Translations under genes and position numbers: made by a program
NCBI GenBank assembly: GCA_000310025.1
Contig: FN649751.1
Coordinates: forward strand, 2,830,787-2,894,786
Origin: Ectocarpus siliculosus
Lineage: Eukaryota; Sar; Phaeophyceae; Ectocarpales; Ectocarpaceae
DNA: 64,000 nucleotides
Direction: 5' to 3'
The notes under the pieces: model-generated
Told to the model about the DNA's origin: nothing
The model's input: only the letters and a program-made list of their open reading frames with translations
Database searches by the model: none
Shown: piece by piece, positions 47,402 through 60,317 of the stretch
Layout of the letters: each line of letters opens with the position of its first letter
How positions within the stretch are numbered: the first letter of the stretch is position 1

Positions 47402-50400
47402 CCTTTGTACCGCTATTCCCGCAACTGGAGGAAGTTGAACAAACAAGATGTCATTTGGCGTTCCCATGCGTTGAAACACGCTCGTAGTAAGAGGCATGCG
47501 CCCGCAGCCATTGCCGCTTTTCGTCTTTACCAAAACCGTATGTAGGCAACCCGTATTTGGACATCTCGCAGGCCGCCGCCTCCGCCACCACCGGAGTTAT
47601 GTAGGTGGTATGGTCTTTCCTTGCTGCGAGGGTACGTAGAAACCTCCACCGCCACCGCCGCTAGCCGGTCGCGGAGGGAACGGAGAGGCCTAGGCAGCCC
47701 CGGTGCGGCTTGCCGACACGCTCGGGTCCGCTTACAGTAGGAACTCCCGCGTGTTCGCCGCCGGTGAGCGAATTGCCGGCTGCCGGGTAGCCTCCCCCGC
47801 GGAGGCTCGGTCCGGCGGGTGGTGGAACGGCGGGCTGCCGCCACCGCCGCTTGTGCCCCAGCTCATGCCGGCACGCACCACCCGCTGGTGGAACACGGGG
47901 AGCCTGAGATAGGTATACTAGCGTACACGTGCTTCGGGAACACGGCCACCCTTTGCTGCTTGTAACTGTGCAATGTGTCATTATATCGACAGCAGTGGAC
48001 CCCGAGTACTCACACTTGAAAATAACCCCCGACCTTGAACTCCAGAGAGCTTCGAGGGACAGCAGAGTAGCTGTTCAACCCAGGCGCAATGGATGATGGA
48101 CTCGGTGGAAATCACAGCAGAGAGCCGTGCGGGCGTAGGGCAGCGGGATTGCCGATTGACTTTTTGCCAGGTTGACAGCTTGCCACGGCCCAATACCGCA
48201 GTGCCGGTGAAACCGCTCTGCACAGAGGAAGAATCTAGTTTTTTTGTCTGTGTTGAGCGCTGGTGGGGCACATGCCGGCACAACAGCGGGCCCACGACGC
48301 ACACACCATGTAGCTGCTGTGCTCCCTCAGTATGAAAAGAGGTGCGCGTCCTTCGCCCCCCACCACAACAGCTGGCATCACGATCCCTGATAGATACATA
48401 GTGTGCACGTGAACACCCAGCCCTGCCCCTGTTGCAAAAACCAACTTTTGGAGTAGGAATATTGTAACGTTGCTTGGGACTCAATTCTGGGATCTCCCTG
48501 TCCGCCGGCCGTGGGAATACGCTCCTGCTGCCAAGAACACTTGCCGAACAAATCTGTTCTACCGCGTACTGTAGAACGCCGGACTCCGCGTTTCCAACAG
48601 GATGACCGCACGCGTGCGATCTTCTTCTTCCGGCAACTCTCCCTCCCTCCCTCCCTCGCTCCTGACCTCCCGTTTGCGCCCTCGGTGACGACCGAAACTC
48701 GTTGGATCGATTCGCTGCGTTTTGATCGCAGCCGAAATCCAGATCAGCGAGAAGGACTACTTCATCCGCGCGGTGGAGTTCAAGGTGTGGCTCTGCCACA
48801 AGAAGAAGAAGTTCTTCGAGGACCTCACCTCAGACGAGTCGCACGAGCTCTTCGACAAGTTCATCAAGGACTGGAACAGGTATAGCTACATTGCTCACTC
48901 ACGTGCGTTTCGCGCCGCCCGGCTCAATCTATGTGTAGCGAGAGCTTGTGGCTCAATGGGGGGCGTCCTGAAGGGGGTGTGGTGTTGACATGCTGCTCGC
49001 GCGGCTGCTGTGCCGCCGAAGTTGTTTGGTTGGAAGAGACGCAGGATGTTTTTTGTTTACGATAAGAACCCTTAGCTAGATTCTCTAAACTGCTGCTGTG
49101 TGGTGTTGCGTGTAACCCCCCGCTGGCGCTGTGTCAACGACCATTGCTTGTAGTGCCACCGCTGTTACGGTACCTGAAAACGCTGGTCTACGAACGCTCC
49201 ACACTCAGAGCATGGTACCACCCAGTCGATTCCTCGTGCCATCGCCGTTAATGTTTCTTCCCTACCTGCACCGTCGTTGTTCTTTTTTATACTGCTACTG
49301 GATGTTGGTGCTACTTTTGCTGATCCTGATGCCGCAAGGGCCGTTGAAACTCTCGAGATGACGATGATGACCCGGCCTGAAATTTCGCCGTGTGCCCTCG
49401 CCGCCCGCCTGACCTCCATATATGCCCGTCCGCACACAAACAACTCACCCTCTTTTTTTTTTTTTTTCCCTCCCTTCGTTTTTTCTCGGCTTGTCCGAAA
49501 AGGGGAAAGCTCGACCCCCACTTCTACGAGGGTCGCCTCCCCGACGAGCTGATTGCCCGGACAAAGAAAACGCAGCACAAATGGGGGTGAGCTCTTTCTT
49601 CTTCCCTGACTGAACCGTCCTCGTAAGGACGCAACAAGAAATGGTGCACGCGTATGTTTTTTGCACACAAGGATTGATTGGATGTGTGGGAAACTTCATC
49701 TTCTGTGCCCCCTACACCACCACCTTCAGAAAGATACCGCAAGCTTCGTTGCCAAATGAGCGGCGCAGCGCTACCGGTGTATCATCGTACAGCCATCGCG
49801 TTTTGCTTGTGCGTTGCCCTCGGCACGAAGAAGAGAAGACGATAATACTGGTTTTGTGTCGGCTCTCTCTCAGCAGCGAGGCAGTACAAGAGCCATGTCC
49901 TGCTGCAGAACGCTCAGGCAGCGCAAGAGGGGCAGGTAGGGGGGGGGTCTTACCTCTTTGCCGCGTGAAGCAACGCCGCTAGGCCTTTAGATCGACAAAC
50001 ATGTTTTGTGTGAATGGCCGAGCGGTCTGTCAAGCGGTCCGCCAAGCTCTTACCCTCATCCCCCCCCCCCGCCCACATGTTCCGTGCCGCTGCATTGTCC
50101 GGGCTGCTGGGCCCCTTCCGCCGACAGGTTCGTGAATAGGTTGAGCGACCGGGATCAGATGCAGCTGGAGCTGGCCAATGACTCAGTCCACTCCAGCACG
50201 GAGAAGGTGAGCGAGGGAACGACGACTAAAGTTGATGGGAAGGGAAGGGACGGCGTTTTTTTTTTTTTTCTTCCTTCCAAGTCTGTGAGAGCGCTATGTC
50301 TTCGAGAAAGGAATCAAGGATTCACACGCAACACAAGAATTGTTATTGTTTGCACGTGGTGGTTCCGCGTGTTTCGATCGTAACCTTCCCCGCCTAAATT

Positions 50401-51697
50401 CGCAAAAGTTTGGCACCCCCCCTGTACCAAACCGCTGCGTCAAGTTACATACAGGAGGAACCACGCTTCGATGATTTCCAATGAACCAATCGCAGGTCAA
50501 AGGGGCCACCAGCAACGTCCCCGTGCTACCGGTCGGGTCGGCCGCAACAGCTCCGGGGGTGGTGGTCGGGAAGCAGGCCGACGGCCGCGGCGGAGACGGG
50601 GACGGTAGAGGCGGCGGGAGCGGGAGCGGGAGCGGGCGCAGGACGGAGGCGAAGCGGCAGCGGCGGCAAGAGCGGGAGAAGCACGCGGTCGTCCTCGACG
50701 AGATCGCTCCGAAGGAGACGGGACGACAAGCGTTGTTGGTGAGACAGTTGAGCATGCTGGCGAGTGTGGTGGTGACAATGTTGATATTCCCCCCGGAGCC
50801 TGCTGGAGGAGGCACACACGCGTGACAGCTCATGGTGGTGTACGACGCACGGCCGCCGCACGTTGACGATGTCGGCCGCAAGCAGGAGAGACGGCAGCAA
50901 AGATTATTCGGACGATTGGATTCTGCAGACATCGCCGTCTGTGGGGAGAGTACACACATTAAACCCTCCCCGCGGCGGTGTTGTTTTTGCTCTCTATGCT
51001 CTCGCCGTCGTGACTCACCCGCCGCCTTTGCTGTGTTGTGTTTTGTCTTTCTTCTCGCCCTCAGGACAAGCGCCGCGTGGTCGGCGCAAGAACGCACGCT
51101 GCGGCGAAGGAGAGGGAGGACGCCGCGGACGGTTTGGACATGAAGGAGTCGGACACCATGGGCGGGTCGGACAGCTTCCGCGAGACCCTCGCGCGAGCCC
51201 AGCACGGGAAGCATCGGCGACAGATGGCAAAGACGGTGCGCTTGAGCGGCGTGTTTGTGTTGAAAAGTATCTTCTCATGTCTTCGTTTTGTCTTCCACCA
51301 CACGTTGTGTTGTTTTTTGCCGACATCATCGAGCTCGAAAGCCGCGCACGCGCCCGCAACTACAGTTCGTTCGAAGCGAGCGCGGTGTTCGATTTTCTCT
51401 GGTGCACGAAAAGCAGGGTACCATGCAACCCTGTTGTTTGCCTTGCTACAAAGCTTAGGCTTCGCGGAGACCTTTATTTTGCTGCGCATGTTCCCTCGCT
51501 AACTCCCAGGTCAACTCTATCTATCTTCGTTGTCTGCCTCCGTCCCTCCCCGCCGTCTCTTTTCGCGATGATGCCGGTACCAGGAGCACCTGCAGGGACT
51601 AGCCGCGAAAGAAGAGGAGAAACGCGCAGCTTTCATGGCGCAGATGGGCCTCAAAGCGGGCCAGAAAATTACGATTCAGCCCCGCAGAGACGGGTGA
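46825..51697 (+). CDS. SCI1-like (style cell-cycle inhibitor family) basic nuclear protein
   Basis: Seven exons join in phase (1,2,2,0,0,0): 46825-47131, 48732-48879, 49503-49586, 50128-50206, 50496-50738, 51065-51235 and 51584-51697 (TGA); 381 residues. The first 100 residues are Lys/Arg/Ser-rich (SSKKRRREKEE, RSRNDRRSERGGDKKKK), an NLS/SR-like tail. The conserved core follows: AEIQISEKDYFIRAVEFKVW, KKKKFFEDLTSDESHELFDK, DWNRGKLDPHFYEGRLPDEL and THKW-type QHKWGFVNRLSDRD. This matches the SCI1 family (DYF..N.EF..WL, FF.DL....R.LF..FV..WN.GKL...YY.G, H.W). The C-terminus has KRRVVGART and a charged helix (AAKEEEKRAAFMAQMGLKAG). Plant SCI1 is a nuclear/nucleolar protein implicated in cell-cycle control and RNA processing; the function here is inferred. 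Intron 1 (1.6 kb) carries a TC microsatellite and GC-rich inverted repeats. Confidence 0.82.
47354..47399. repeat. (TC)n microsatellite in SCI1-like intron 1
   Basis: About 23 TC units. Farther along the intron, 47790-47900 is GC-rich with inverted words (GGCGGGTGGTGG and CCACCCGC), possibly a foldback remnant. Confidence 0.93.
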
Positions 51698-53299
51698 CGA
51701 GGAAGGGCGGGGCTTCTTCGTGGCGTAGTCTTCGTAGAAATATATTATGCTGTAGAAGAGGGTTTCTCGTTCAATGCCCAGACCGATATTTGAGCGTGCA
51801 AGAGAAAAAAAAATGCTGCAAGTATACCATGTTTCGTGGCGATCGTGCTGCGGGTGCGATCGTGTGTGTGCCGTAGCCGGGTTCGTTCGTTCCCGTGGGT
51901 GAAACTGCTCCGAAAAGCAATGGTGATTTTCAGTCGTCGTTTGTTTTCGATCTTTCCTTTCGGATGCAATCGCTTGCCGCCTTCTCTGCGCACATGTGTA
52001 CTCCACACGGCGATGTTGCGCTTCTCACGTTGTAGAGGCCTCCGAGATCCGGGGCCATTGAAAAAGGGAGACCAACTTGGTTATCGATCCCTGCTCTGAC
52101 GAGTCTTGACGGTTGTATGCGGTGGTTCTCCTACTACGTGCTCGGTGGTCTCATGTCTGATGCTCATGCCGACATCGGTTTCAGTCCTTGCAGACCCACG
52201 ACAACGAAAACACAGCAGTGACAACTGGTGTCACCCACGCTCCCCTGCAGGCTCCTTTTTCTTCGAAACAATCACGTTTCTCAATAGAGAAGCACAGCCC
52301 ACGCCCGACAAAAGAGGGTGGAGTGTTGCAGTATTTTGACACTCTAGGTGTACCGACTCGCGTGACCAACGCCCGCACGAAAGAACCTTCATGAGCGACG
52401 GTCAGGTGTCACTGCGCAGACGTTTTACTCCGGCTCGCGCCACTGATCTCCAAAAGTTGAAGGTTTTGAGCAAGCGGCTTCCGAGGAGTCGGATTGGTCG
52501 TCGGTTTTCCGGCCTTGGGTCATGTACAAGCCTGCAAGAGATCTAGTCTGAGCCGCCCCCCAGCGAGCTGAGGGGCGCTGAAGCGGGCTCGAACGCGGGC
52601 CAATTTCCTCGAAAAAAATCTCGTCCACTCAAAGCATGTTGCAATCACCTCCTCCGTGCTTCTACGGCAGTCCGCCCGTAACAAATGATGTCCAAAGCAA
52701 TGTTATGTACACCCAGTGATATTTCAAGCCCAGGGATTTCCCGGTGGAAAGGTCGTGGGTCTGCAGAGTGGCAGCATAGGAGCAGTTTACAATGAAAGCA
52801 ACGATGATGATCATTTGCGAAGTACCTCTTTGAAGTGTTTTTTGACCATGTGCGCAGAGCCTTGGAAAGAGTCTGACGCTTTCCTGAATTCTTAGAAAAT
52901 GTTCCCGAAACTGCACCACACACATTCTATGTTGTACATCATGTGGATCCTGTCTCGCGGTGTGTTGAAACATTCGCGCTGAGACTTACTCAAACACACC
53001 TCCTCGAGGGTTTTCTCGATTGGAAAGCCCTTGCTAGATGTTGCACATGTTTGCCAACGAAACACCTGACGCATTCGTGTGGTCTATGCGTCTCAAAATT
53101 CTGCATGCACACAACAGCTACACGTAAGCTGCTGCATACCACTGGCAGTTACACCGCTTTTCCGACCAAGGCAGACCGTGACGACCCCTCGATCCTTCAA
53201 CACGATCTCCGATAGAGATCATCCTTTGTCCACCGGAGCATCCCATAGGTTCGAAACAGCAGCAGCTAGCGGCCTTTCTCGGGGCAGCCTTCACCGGGG
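51698..53299. other. Intergenic between two head-to-tail plus-strand genes
   Basis: These 1.6 kb hold the SCI1-like 3' UTR and the upstream region of the RCC1-IPT gene. No supported exons, RNA genes or repeat arrays were seen. Confidence 0.55.
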
Positions 53300-56200
53300 A
53301 TGGCGAGGAGCGCAGAGGTGTTCTGTTGGGGATCGCTGAACCCGGTCCCTGGCGAAGAAAATCCAACCCCCGTCGAGGCTGGCCGAAGGGGCCTCGAGGC
53401 CGCCCGAGTTTGCGCTGGGTCTGGGCGTGCTCTGCTCATTGGCGCGAAGAGCGCCACGTGGCTTTCGGGCCAAGATGGGTCCGGCGAGGATCCATGGGAT
53501 GTGCCGGGGATAGAGTGTGCGGCGTTCGGTCAGAATCACACGCTGTTGCTGCACAAGGTTGCGGCAACAACGGAAGGAGACTGCGCCGACGACGCTGGGA
53601 GTGAGACGAAGACAGAAGTTCTCGCATGGGGATCGGGGGGACAGGGTCAGGTAAATGAAATAAATGCATATTGAAGAAACTCGTACAAGGGGGGAGACAT
53701 GTCACCCATGCCATATTGTTAGTGGTTCATGTGGTCGTCTCAAAAGTGGTTTACAGCCGATCCTTCTTCTATATCTCTTTCAAGCTTACCGCCAGTGAGC
53801 ATGCAAATAACTCTTCATTCGACAAGCGGACTCCCTTCAAGACTGGTATCCACATGGATCTCACAATATCATGATGAACATTTTTACTTTGTTTGTGTCA
53901 CGGCAGGGGATGCCCATGGATAAGTCCAAGGACACGTCCACGCACGTACGTCGGCAGCGGTCCGTGGACGTCCGTGGCCACGTTCGTTACTGGATGAATA
54001 TTCCCCAATTTCCCCCAATTCCCTCACTTCGGTCGATGACTGAAACCCTCGGTAAAAAGCAGAAAACCCCACCGAAAACCTAAATAGTCACCGCCGGCAG
54101 AAGGATACAGGTCGCTGTCCGAGGTGGTTAGGGCTGCGTTCTTCAAGGGCAAGGGTTGGTCTTTTAAGCGTCCACGGCAAGTTGCTCACATGGTCTTGAT
54201 GCAGATTTGCGTGCTTTCGACAAGGTGCAAAGGCATACTGGCCGTAGTACCCAGTGTCAGCCGTAGGCCGTGGCCGCGGGATGATTGGAACGTGTCAATG
54301 CACCAAGACACTTCGACACCACAAGAATAAGTTGAAGATTCGCATTCCAACGTGTAGGTTACCAATCTCGCCAACGATTTTCGTCGTATCCAGTATGGGA
54401 CACGTTCTACATAACATCCTCAGGAAGGAACGATGATCACAGAGAGGTCACCTGAGGTCCTCTGAAGTGTCCATGGACTCATCCCCAGACGTGTCAAACG
54501 GGCGTCCAAGAAAGGCCATGAGCACGTCCACAGAATGTCGGACACACGTCCAAAGTACGTAAAGGCAAGAAGACCAATCAATACAATTACACGGTTCTCC
54601 AGCCCGCTGTAAAGTGTCTATCGACATGGCACAACTTTTCCGCTCTGTGTTGTTCGGTTTTCAGCTGGGCATCGGCACCATCACGCTGGAGAGCGAACTC
54701 CCGAAGACGATTCCCGCCCTCAGCGCCTACCGCGTGCTACAGGTGGCATGCGGAGCGCAGCACTCCGCAGCCGTCACCTCCTACGGCGACCTCTTCACCT
54801 GGGGCCGAGGGACCGAAGGGCAGCTCGGGCACGCAAGTCGACACCTCCCGCCCGAGCTCAACGACGCCATCACCGGGGTACAACTCCGCCCCAAGCCCGT
54901 CCCAGCCTTCTTGGCGACGAAGAAGCGCCAGCGCCCGGTAGCGGGGGTGTCCTGCGGGGCGAATTTTACGTTGGTTGTGACCCGTGCGGGGGAGGCTTGG
55001 GCCTTTGGCGGGGGCGCCATGGGGCAGTTGGGCATCGGACGGGTGACCAGCGTCGGGGTTCCGAAGATGGTGATGCCGTCGTGCCCGGCTACGGGAGAAC
55101 CGTTTGTCGAGGTCGCTGCGGGGTGGTCGCACGCTCTCGCGAGAACTTCGGGAGGAAGGATACTTTCTTGGGGTTTCAACGCGTTGGGGGCGCTCGGCTT
55201 GGGGGACCACCGCACCCGCTTCTTGCCGGAAGCGGTGCCACTAGACGGCTGGCAGAAGCAGCAGCAGCAGCAACAGCAACCAGACGAAAAAGGTGGAGGC
55301 TGTGGTAGCAATCCATTGAACAACCCCCCCGCGGCAAAGACAGCAAGGATCACCGCCGTCAAAGTTCACGCCTGCGGAAACTGCTCTGGCGCGTTGTCGG
55401 CTGACGGCGAGCTCTTCACTTGGGGATGCGGCAGAGCCGGTGGTTTGGGGCACAGGGGTGAGGGCGAAGGTCAGTATGGTCGGCCAGAGAGAGTGGAGCA
55501 CGTACTGCGGCCGCGACGAGTGGAGCGACTGGTTGGTGCGCAAGTCACAGACTTTGCGCTGTCGAACAAAGGCGGCGTGGCGCTCGTCCCGCCTCGTGTG
55601 GCATCGATCGAACCGGCCTCGGGACCAATGGAGTCCGGATGTAAGGTTGTCATCAAGGGGTACGGATTTTGGGACTCGAAGGATATTGTGGTGAAGTTCA
55701 CCCCGGTCTCGAAGGGGCACAAGCCGTCGGCGTCGCGATCTGCGGTGGGGACGTACATGCCGCGGGAGACCGGTCAAGGCGGGGTTGAATTTGTGACGTG
55801 CACGGCACCGTGCTTTGCGTCCCCAGAGGCAGCGTATGTTGAGGTGGGGAGAATGCCCTCATTGGTAGAAGAGCGGATAAGAACCGACAATGCTGCCTCG
55901 TGGTAGGGCTCCGTCCGATTGGACGACGGTCACCACCAGGGCCGTCGTCGGTTTACCAGCACATGCGTTTTAGGCCGTTGGCAATACACTCGATGAACGA
56001 GAATCACGTAGTGACCTGTCAAAGAGGCAGTCACGCCGCGCGCATATGAGCCCACCCCTCGCGGTATTGCTCATATTTGAGGCCCAAAGAGTCATGTGAG
56101 AGCCCGGTTGCAGGAAATCGTACGTTCGTCACGGCTACAATGGGAATTACCGTGATCATGCCCTCGACCCCAGCTCCCCGAAATAGTCCGGGAGTTGACA

Positions 56201-58919
56201 TATGTACGCTCGAATGATCTGAAACAGATTTCGAGTTCAATACCATTGTAAAACTACAGTATGGTGACAGAAACTCGTCTTTCCCTTTGGGTGTCCGCGT
56301 GGACTCACTCCATTCTACCGTGGACCTCCATTCCATTCTACGCACCTCCCGACACGTACATTTTATTACGTATCTCCTGATTTGTATTGTCGTCCAGGTG
56401 TCGGTTGATGGAACGTCGTTCACGTCAGATTGCACGAGGTTCCAGTACTATCGAACTCCCGAGTTGACGCAGGTGACCCCCGACACGTGCAGGCCACCGT
56501 TCCCGAGGCTGAGGGTAGACGGCGAGCATCTCAGACCGAACGAGAACGAAACTCTATTGGTGCGCTTCGAGGAGGAACAGGAAGAAGACAGCACCGAGGA
56601 GAGGGGCGATGGCGGTGGTGATGAGGCGGCTCCCCTGCTTGAAGGCACCGGCAACGATACAACGCGTTCTGCCCTGTCTCGCTCGACCGCGAGGAGGGTA
56701 TTCGTCGTTCCTGGCCGGGTGGAGTCGGAGGTCATCGAGGTCGGAACGGACCCGGACACGGAGCTCCCGATTCACGAGGAGAGGTGGTTCCTTGCCTGCG
56801 GCAGCCCTCCCCTTCCGCCCGAGGCGAAGCTCCCGTTCGTGTCCCGAGTCACCGTGGCTCCGAATGGGGCCGACTTCGACGGAGAGTCTCTGCGGTTCAT
56901 CGCGCACGACCCACACGCCGATGTCTGTCTGCCGTCGGCGGTGCCTGCTCCCGCGCCCCCGCTCCCCGCCTCCGACACTGCCGCCGCGGCGGCGGACGAG
57001 GACGACGACGGCGACAAAAGCTCGGATGGAGGCGAGGCACGAGGCCCGTGCGTCCACATCACGGGCCGCAACCTCTATCGCGGCGCCAACGTCGCCGTGC
57101 GCCTCCGTTTCGGCCGGGACGACGAGAGCGTCGTTCCCTTTCACACGGTCTCGTTCGACGTCTCTTCCGAGAGCATCGTCGGCGTCGTGCCGATCGATGC
57201 CGGGGGGCTCGTGGCCGGGGCGCCGGGGGCGCCGCCGCCTCCGAAGGAAGCCCAGCAACGCCCGCCGGCGGTCAGCGTGGTGGTGGAAGTCAGCGTGGAC
57301 GGCGTGGAGTTCTTCGCCGTGCCGGAGCGGCTCACGCTGTACCGAGGTCCGCAGCTGGCTCTCCACGGCGACGGCTTGTACCCCGCGGCCGAGGGGGGGT
57401 TGGCCGAGCTCAAGACGACGGCGCCGTCTTTCCGCGGGAACCAGGCGAAGGTAGGTAACGTCATGAAGCAACGCCATGCGGGCGCCGCGCCTTGCGTTCA
57501 GGAGCGAGGGAGATGTGCGCTGCCGGCACGAGAGAACGATCGTTGAAAGGAACGCACCGCGTGCTCATGCTCACAATCAGTTTCAGAAATCCACGCGCGC
57601 CCCGCCTCTCCCCACCCCTCCCTGTCTTCCCATGTCTCCCTGCGACCTCTCCTCGGTGCGTGCACACGGGGCCTGATCTTAATGACTGCTGTGGCGACCA
57701 CCAGGTCCGATTGGTTTCCGATGTCCACGGCATAGACGTGACGCTGCCTTTGCTCTCGTCTCCGCCCGCCGAGGAAGTCGAGGAAGGCGCCGGAGAAGCT
57801 TCTGGCGTACCGGGCAGGGAGGCGGGGGGGGCTACGCCGGCACCAGGGCAACCGTCACCGGCCGCCGGCGAAAACGAAGGGAAATCCACGCCGGTGCAAG
57901 AACCAGCGAAGGACGCCGCGGTGCAAGGAGAAGAGCAGCAATCAGGCGAAGTTGCCAGCACAGAGGCGTCCGATAACAGTGTTTGGGAGGAGAGAGAAGT
58001 GCCGACGTCCGAAGAATCCTTCTTTTTTGCTGTGCCTCCGCTACCCAAGCCGGTGAGGCGCGACGTATACAGGGCCGTTCGTTGCTTGAGTTCGCATTTT
58101 TCGTCGCACGGCGGGGGGGGGGAGGGGGGGTGCTCGATGATGTGATTCTGAATTTAGCGTGGAGCGGGGGCCAAAACGTGCGCAGGAAGCTCTAGTTCTT
58201 GACCACGAGAGCCACCCTCGGTCCTAAGAACATCTCTTTCCGCCGCTTGGCCTTTTGATGGTGCGGAACGCTGTTGAGCGAGATTCTGAAGGAACACGTC
58301 CCCCTGTTTTGCACTGAGAAGCGTGTGAAATCGGTGGAACAATTCTGCCTGACAGCCAGGGTCACAAAACTAGCTCCTTGATACCACTACATTCCTCAGA
58401 TTTTGAACCCCGCGTGTGTCGACGCGGTCCACTGCTGTACCGTACAGGCCTAAGTTCCATTCAATCCCATAGCAAAGGGGTAGCCCAGAGACATCGAGAA
58501 CAAAGGCTCACACGAAACCTACACACGTAACATTTTCATCTCGAACGATTTGACAATGGGAATATAACCAACCGGAACAGACCCAAGGCGAGTTGGCGAG
58601 CTGCGGCAGCACCGATGGCCAAGGCCAAGATGCGGCGGGAGCGGTAGCGACAAGAGCGCAAGGCGACCAGAGCGTGAGCAGCAAGGCACCGCTCGCCCCT
58701 ACGTCGCCCAAGGGTGCCGGAGCTGCAGCAGATGACCAGGGTGGCGAGGCACCAGCATCGCCTGAGGAGACAAACAGAGCCCTGAGTGTTTTCGTGTCGC
58801 TGAACGGGAACGATTGGCAACCGGTGTCCGGACCACCTCTCACGTACTTCCAGCCTCCACCGGAGCCCATCCCCGTGCCAGAAGACGAGCCAAAGAAGGG
58901 GAAGGGCAAGAAGAAGTAG
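53300..58919 (+). CDS. RCC1 propeller protein with C-terminal IPT/TIG domains
   Basis: Five exons, all phase 0: 53300-53650, 54665-55843, 56398-57450, 57705-58052 and 58581-58919 (TAG); 1,089 residues. The ATG at 53300 gives MARSAEVFCWGSLN, already an RCC1 strand. RCC1 repeats follow: VLAWGSGGQGQLGIGT, CGAQHSAAVTSYGDLFTWG, CGANFTLVVTRAGEAWAFGG, AGWSHALARTSGGRILSWG and CGNCSGALSADGELFTWG. From about residue 425 the fold changes to immunoglobulin-like IPT/TIG units: PRVASIEPASGPMESG..VVIKGYGF, VEVSVDGTSFTSDCTRFQYY, then two more with VEVSVDGVEFFAVPERLTLY and FVSLNGNDWQPVSGPPLTYF. The tail is PIPVPEDEPKKGKGKKK. Acidic and Gly/Pro-rich inserts and a polyQ run (about 55257-55278) interrupt the domains. 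No signal peptide or membrane segment is seen. RCC1-IPT fusions occur in protist genomes; the function is unknown. Confidence 0.9.
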
Positions 58920-59658
58920 TGCCCGTTGCACTACATACCTCCTTCAAGGCATGTAGGGCCAACGCCGCTGGAGGCTTGGCTTGTTTGCGTGGTTGTGCGG
59001 AGATCATCTTCATAAAGGGTACTGTCTCCCCAGCGTCTGTCGAGGATGATTCCCTCTGTTCGCTGTTGCCTGCGTTTGTTTGGCATGTTTACATTCCGAC
59101 GTGTGGTCTGAAACGAGGTAGTCGTTGACCCTTTGAAGCTTGTTCTTGTCCCCACACCAAGTGGGCAACTCGAACCAACTCGTTTTCATGCGCTCGACCA
59201 TCACGCAGTCGGTCGTGACCCTCTCGAAACAAAGTAAAACGCACCTAAATAACTGAGCTACGCGCAGTATTACACAAAGCTCATCCATTTACGATGATAC
59301 CACTACCAAAACACTCTTGACTTCCTTAAGGATTAGCACAAGGCAGATGCACCCCATCCATTTCCAAAATTTCACAACCGACACGCCCTTATGGCTCAAC
59401 CACTGCTTCCAGCACGACTGTATTCTTGATCCGTGTTGATAACTGCTACCTTGTTTCGGCCGTGTGTACCCGATCGCGCGCGCGGATACAATCTCGGTTA
59501 GACCAACTATCATATGAACATAAGCTCACGCCTCAACCAACTTCTCGACAGTATCCTCTGCCCACTTCGGTGCCCCCTCTCTGCTGGCGATAGCCCCTGC
59601 GCCTTGCCTTAGCTCTTTCACCTGCCACACATTGTACGCGTTCGAGGAGATGAGTTCT
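58920..59658. other. 3' flank of the RCC1-IPT gene
   Basis: 3' UTR and AT-balanced intergenic sequence without a recognisable gene. The minus-strand frame 59526-59780 overlaps the inverted-repeat arm and is probably part of that element. Confidence 0.5.
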
Positions 59659-60316
59659 TCAAAGTTGGGTAAGCGACAGAAAACGGTATACCGGGGGGGT
59701 TGGGTGACACGAAACGTTGCACAAGGAATAAACTCAGGAATTGACCCCGAGGCCCCACGGTGATTAGCCAAGACCACCGAGCACCGTTTCCTGGTAGCTC
59801 AAGCGGAGAGTGTCACGACCGGGCTTCTCGAATCATCTTTTACTGTTTTCTTCGCTCCAGTCACCGTTTCTTACCGCAACAAAGGGTACATTACCCTATG
59901 TCATCTCAATCAAGGGTAAATCCAACACCTTGCGAAAGAAGGGAAAAACAACTACTACAGCAGCACCACACAAGAGCACATCCAACTTAGACATGGCCAA
60001 GATCCAACGTCAACAACACTGCAACAACACCGAGGTCTCTTGACCTCTTCAACGTCGTCGGTGTTCTGACCATGCGCCCTGCCAACGCAGAACCGCATAC
60101 ATACACAACACAACACAGAACCACAGAACACTGCGAAGGCCGATTCGAGAAACCCGGTCGCGGTGCTCTCCCCTTGAGCCGCCACAATACGGTACTCGGT
60201 GGTATTGGCCAATCATCGTGGGGCCTCGCGGTCAGTTCTTGAGTCAAGTAAGTCCTTGTGTACCGTTTTGTTTCACCCAAACCCCGTCGGTATACAGTTT
60301 TCTGGCGATTGTCCAA
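59659..60316. mobile_element. Inverted-repeat element, about 175-bp arms, with tRNA-like box sequences
   Basis: Arms 59659-59837 and 60143-60316 are imperfect reverse complements; shared words are CGGTATAC, GTCAATTCCTGAG/GTCAGTTCTTGAG, GGGGCCTCG and CCACCGAG. The inner end of each arm carries a Pol III-like pair: TAGCTCAAGCGG or CGGCTCAAGGGG (A-box-like) and TTCTCGAATC (B-box-like), 42 nt overall. The 305-bp centre has no ORF. It resembles a foldback or MITE-type element, or two oppositely inserted copies of a tRNA-related repeat. Confidence 0.7.
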
Positions 60317-60317
60317 A

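Noticed and set aside
46854-47402. Minus-strand Leu/Cys/Ser-rich frames opposite the SCI1-like first exon
   Set aside because: They are antisense shadows of the Lys/Arg/Ser-rich exon and the TC repeat.
59786-59840. A genuine tRNA gene
   Set aside because: Box-like words are present, but no acceptor stem or cloverleaf can be drawn, and the copy is part of an inverted repeat.
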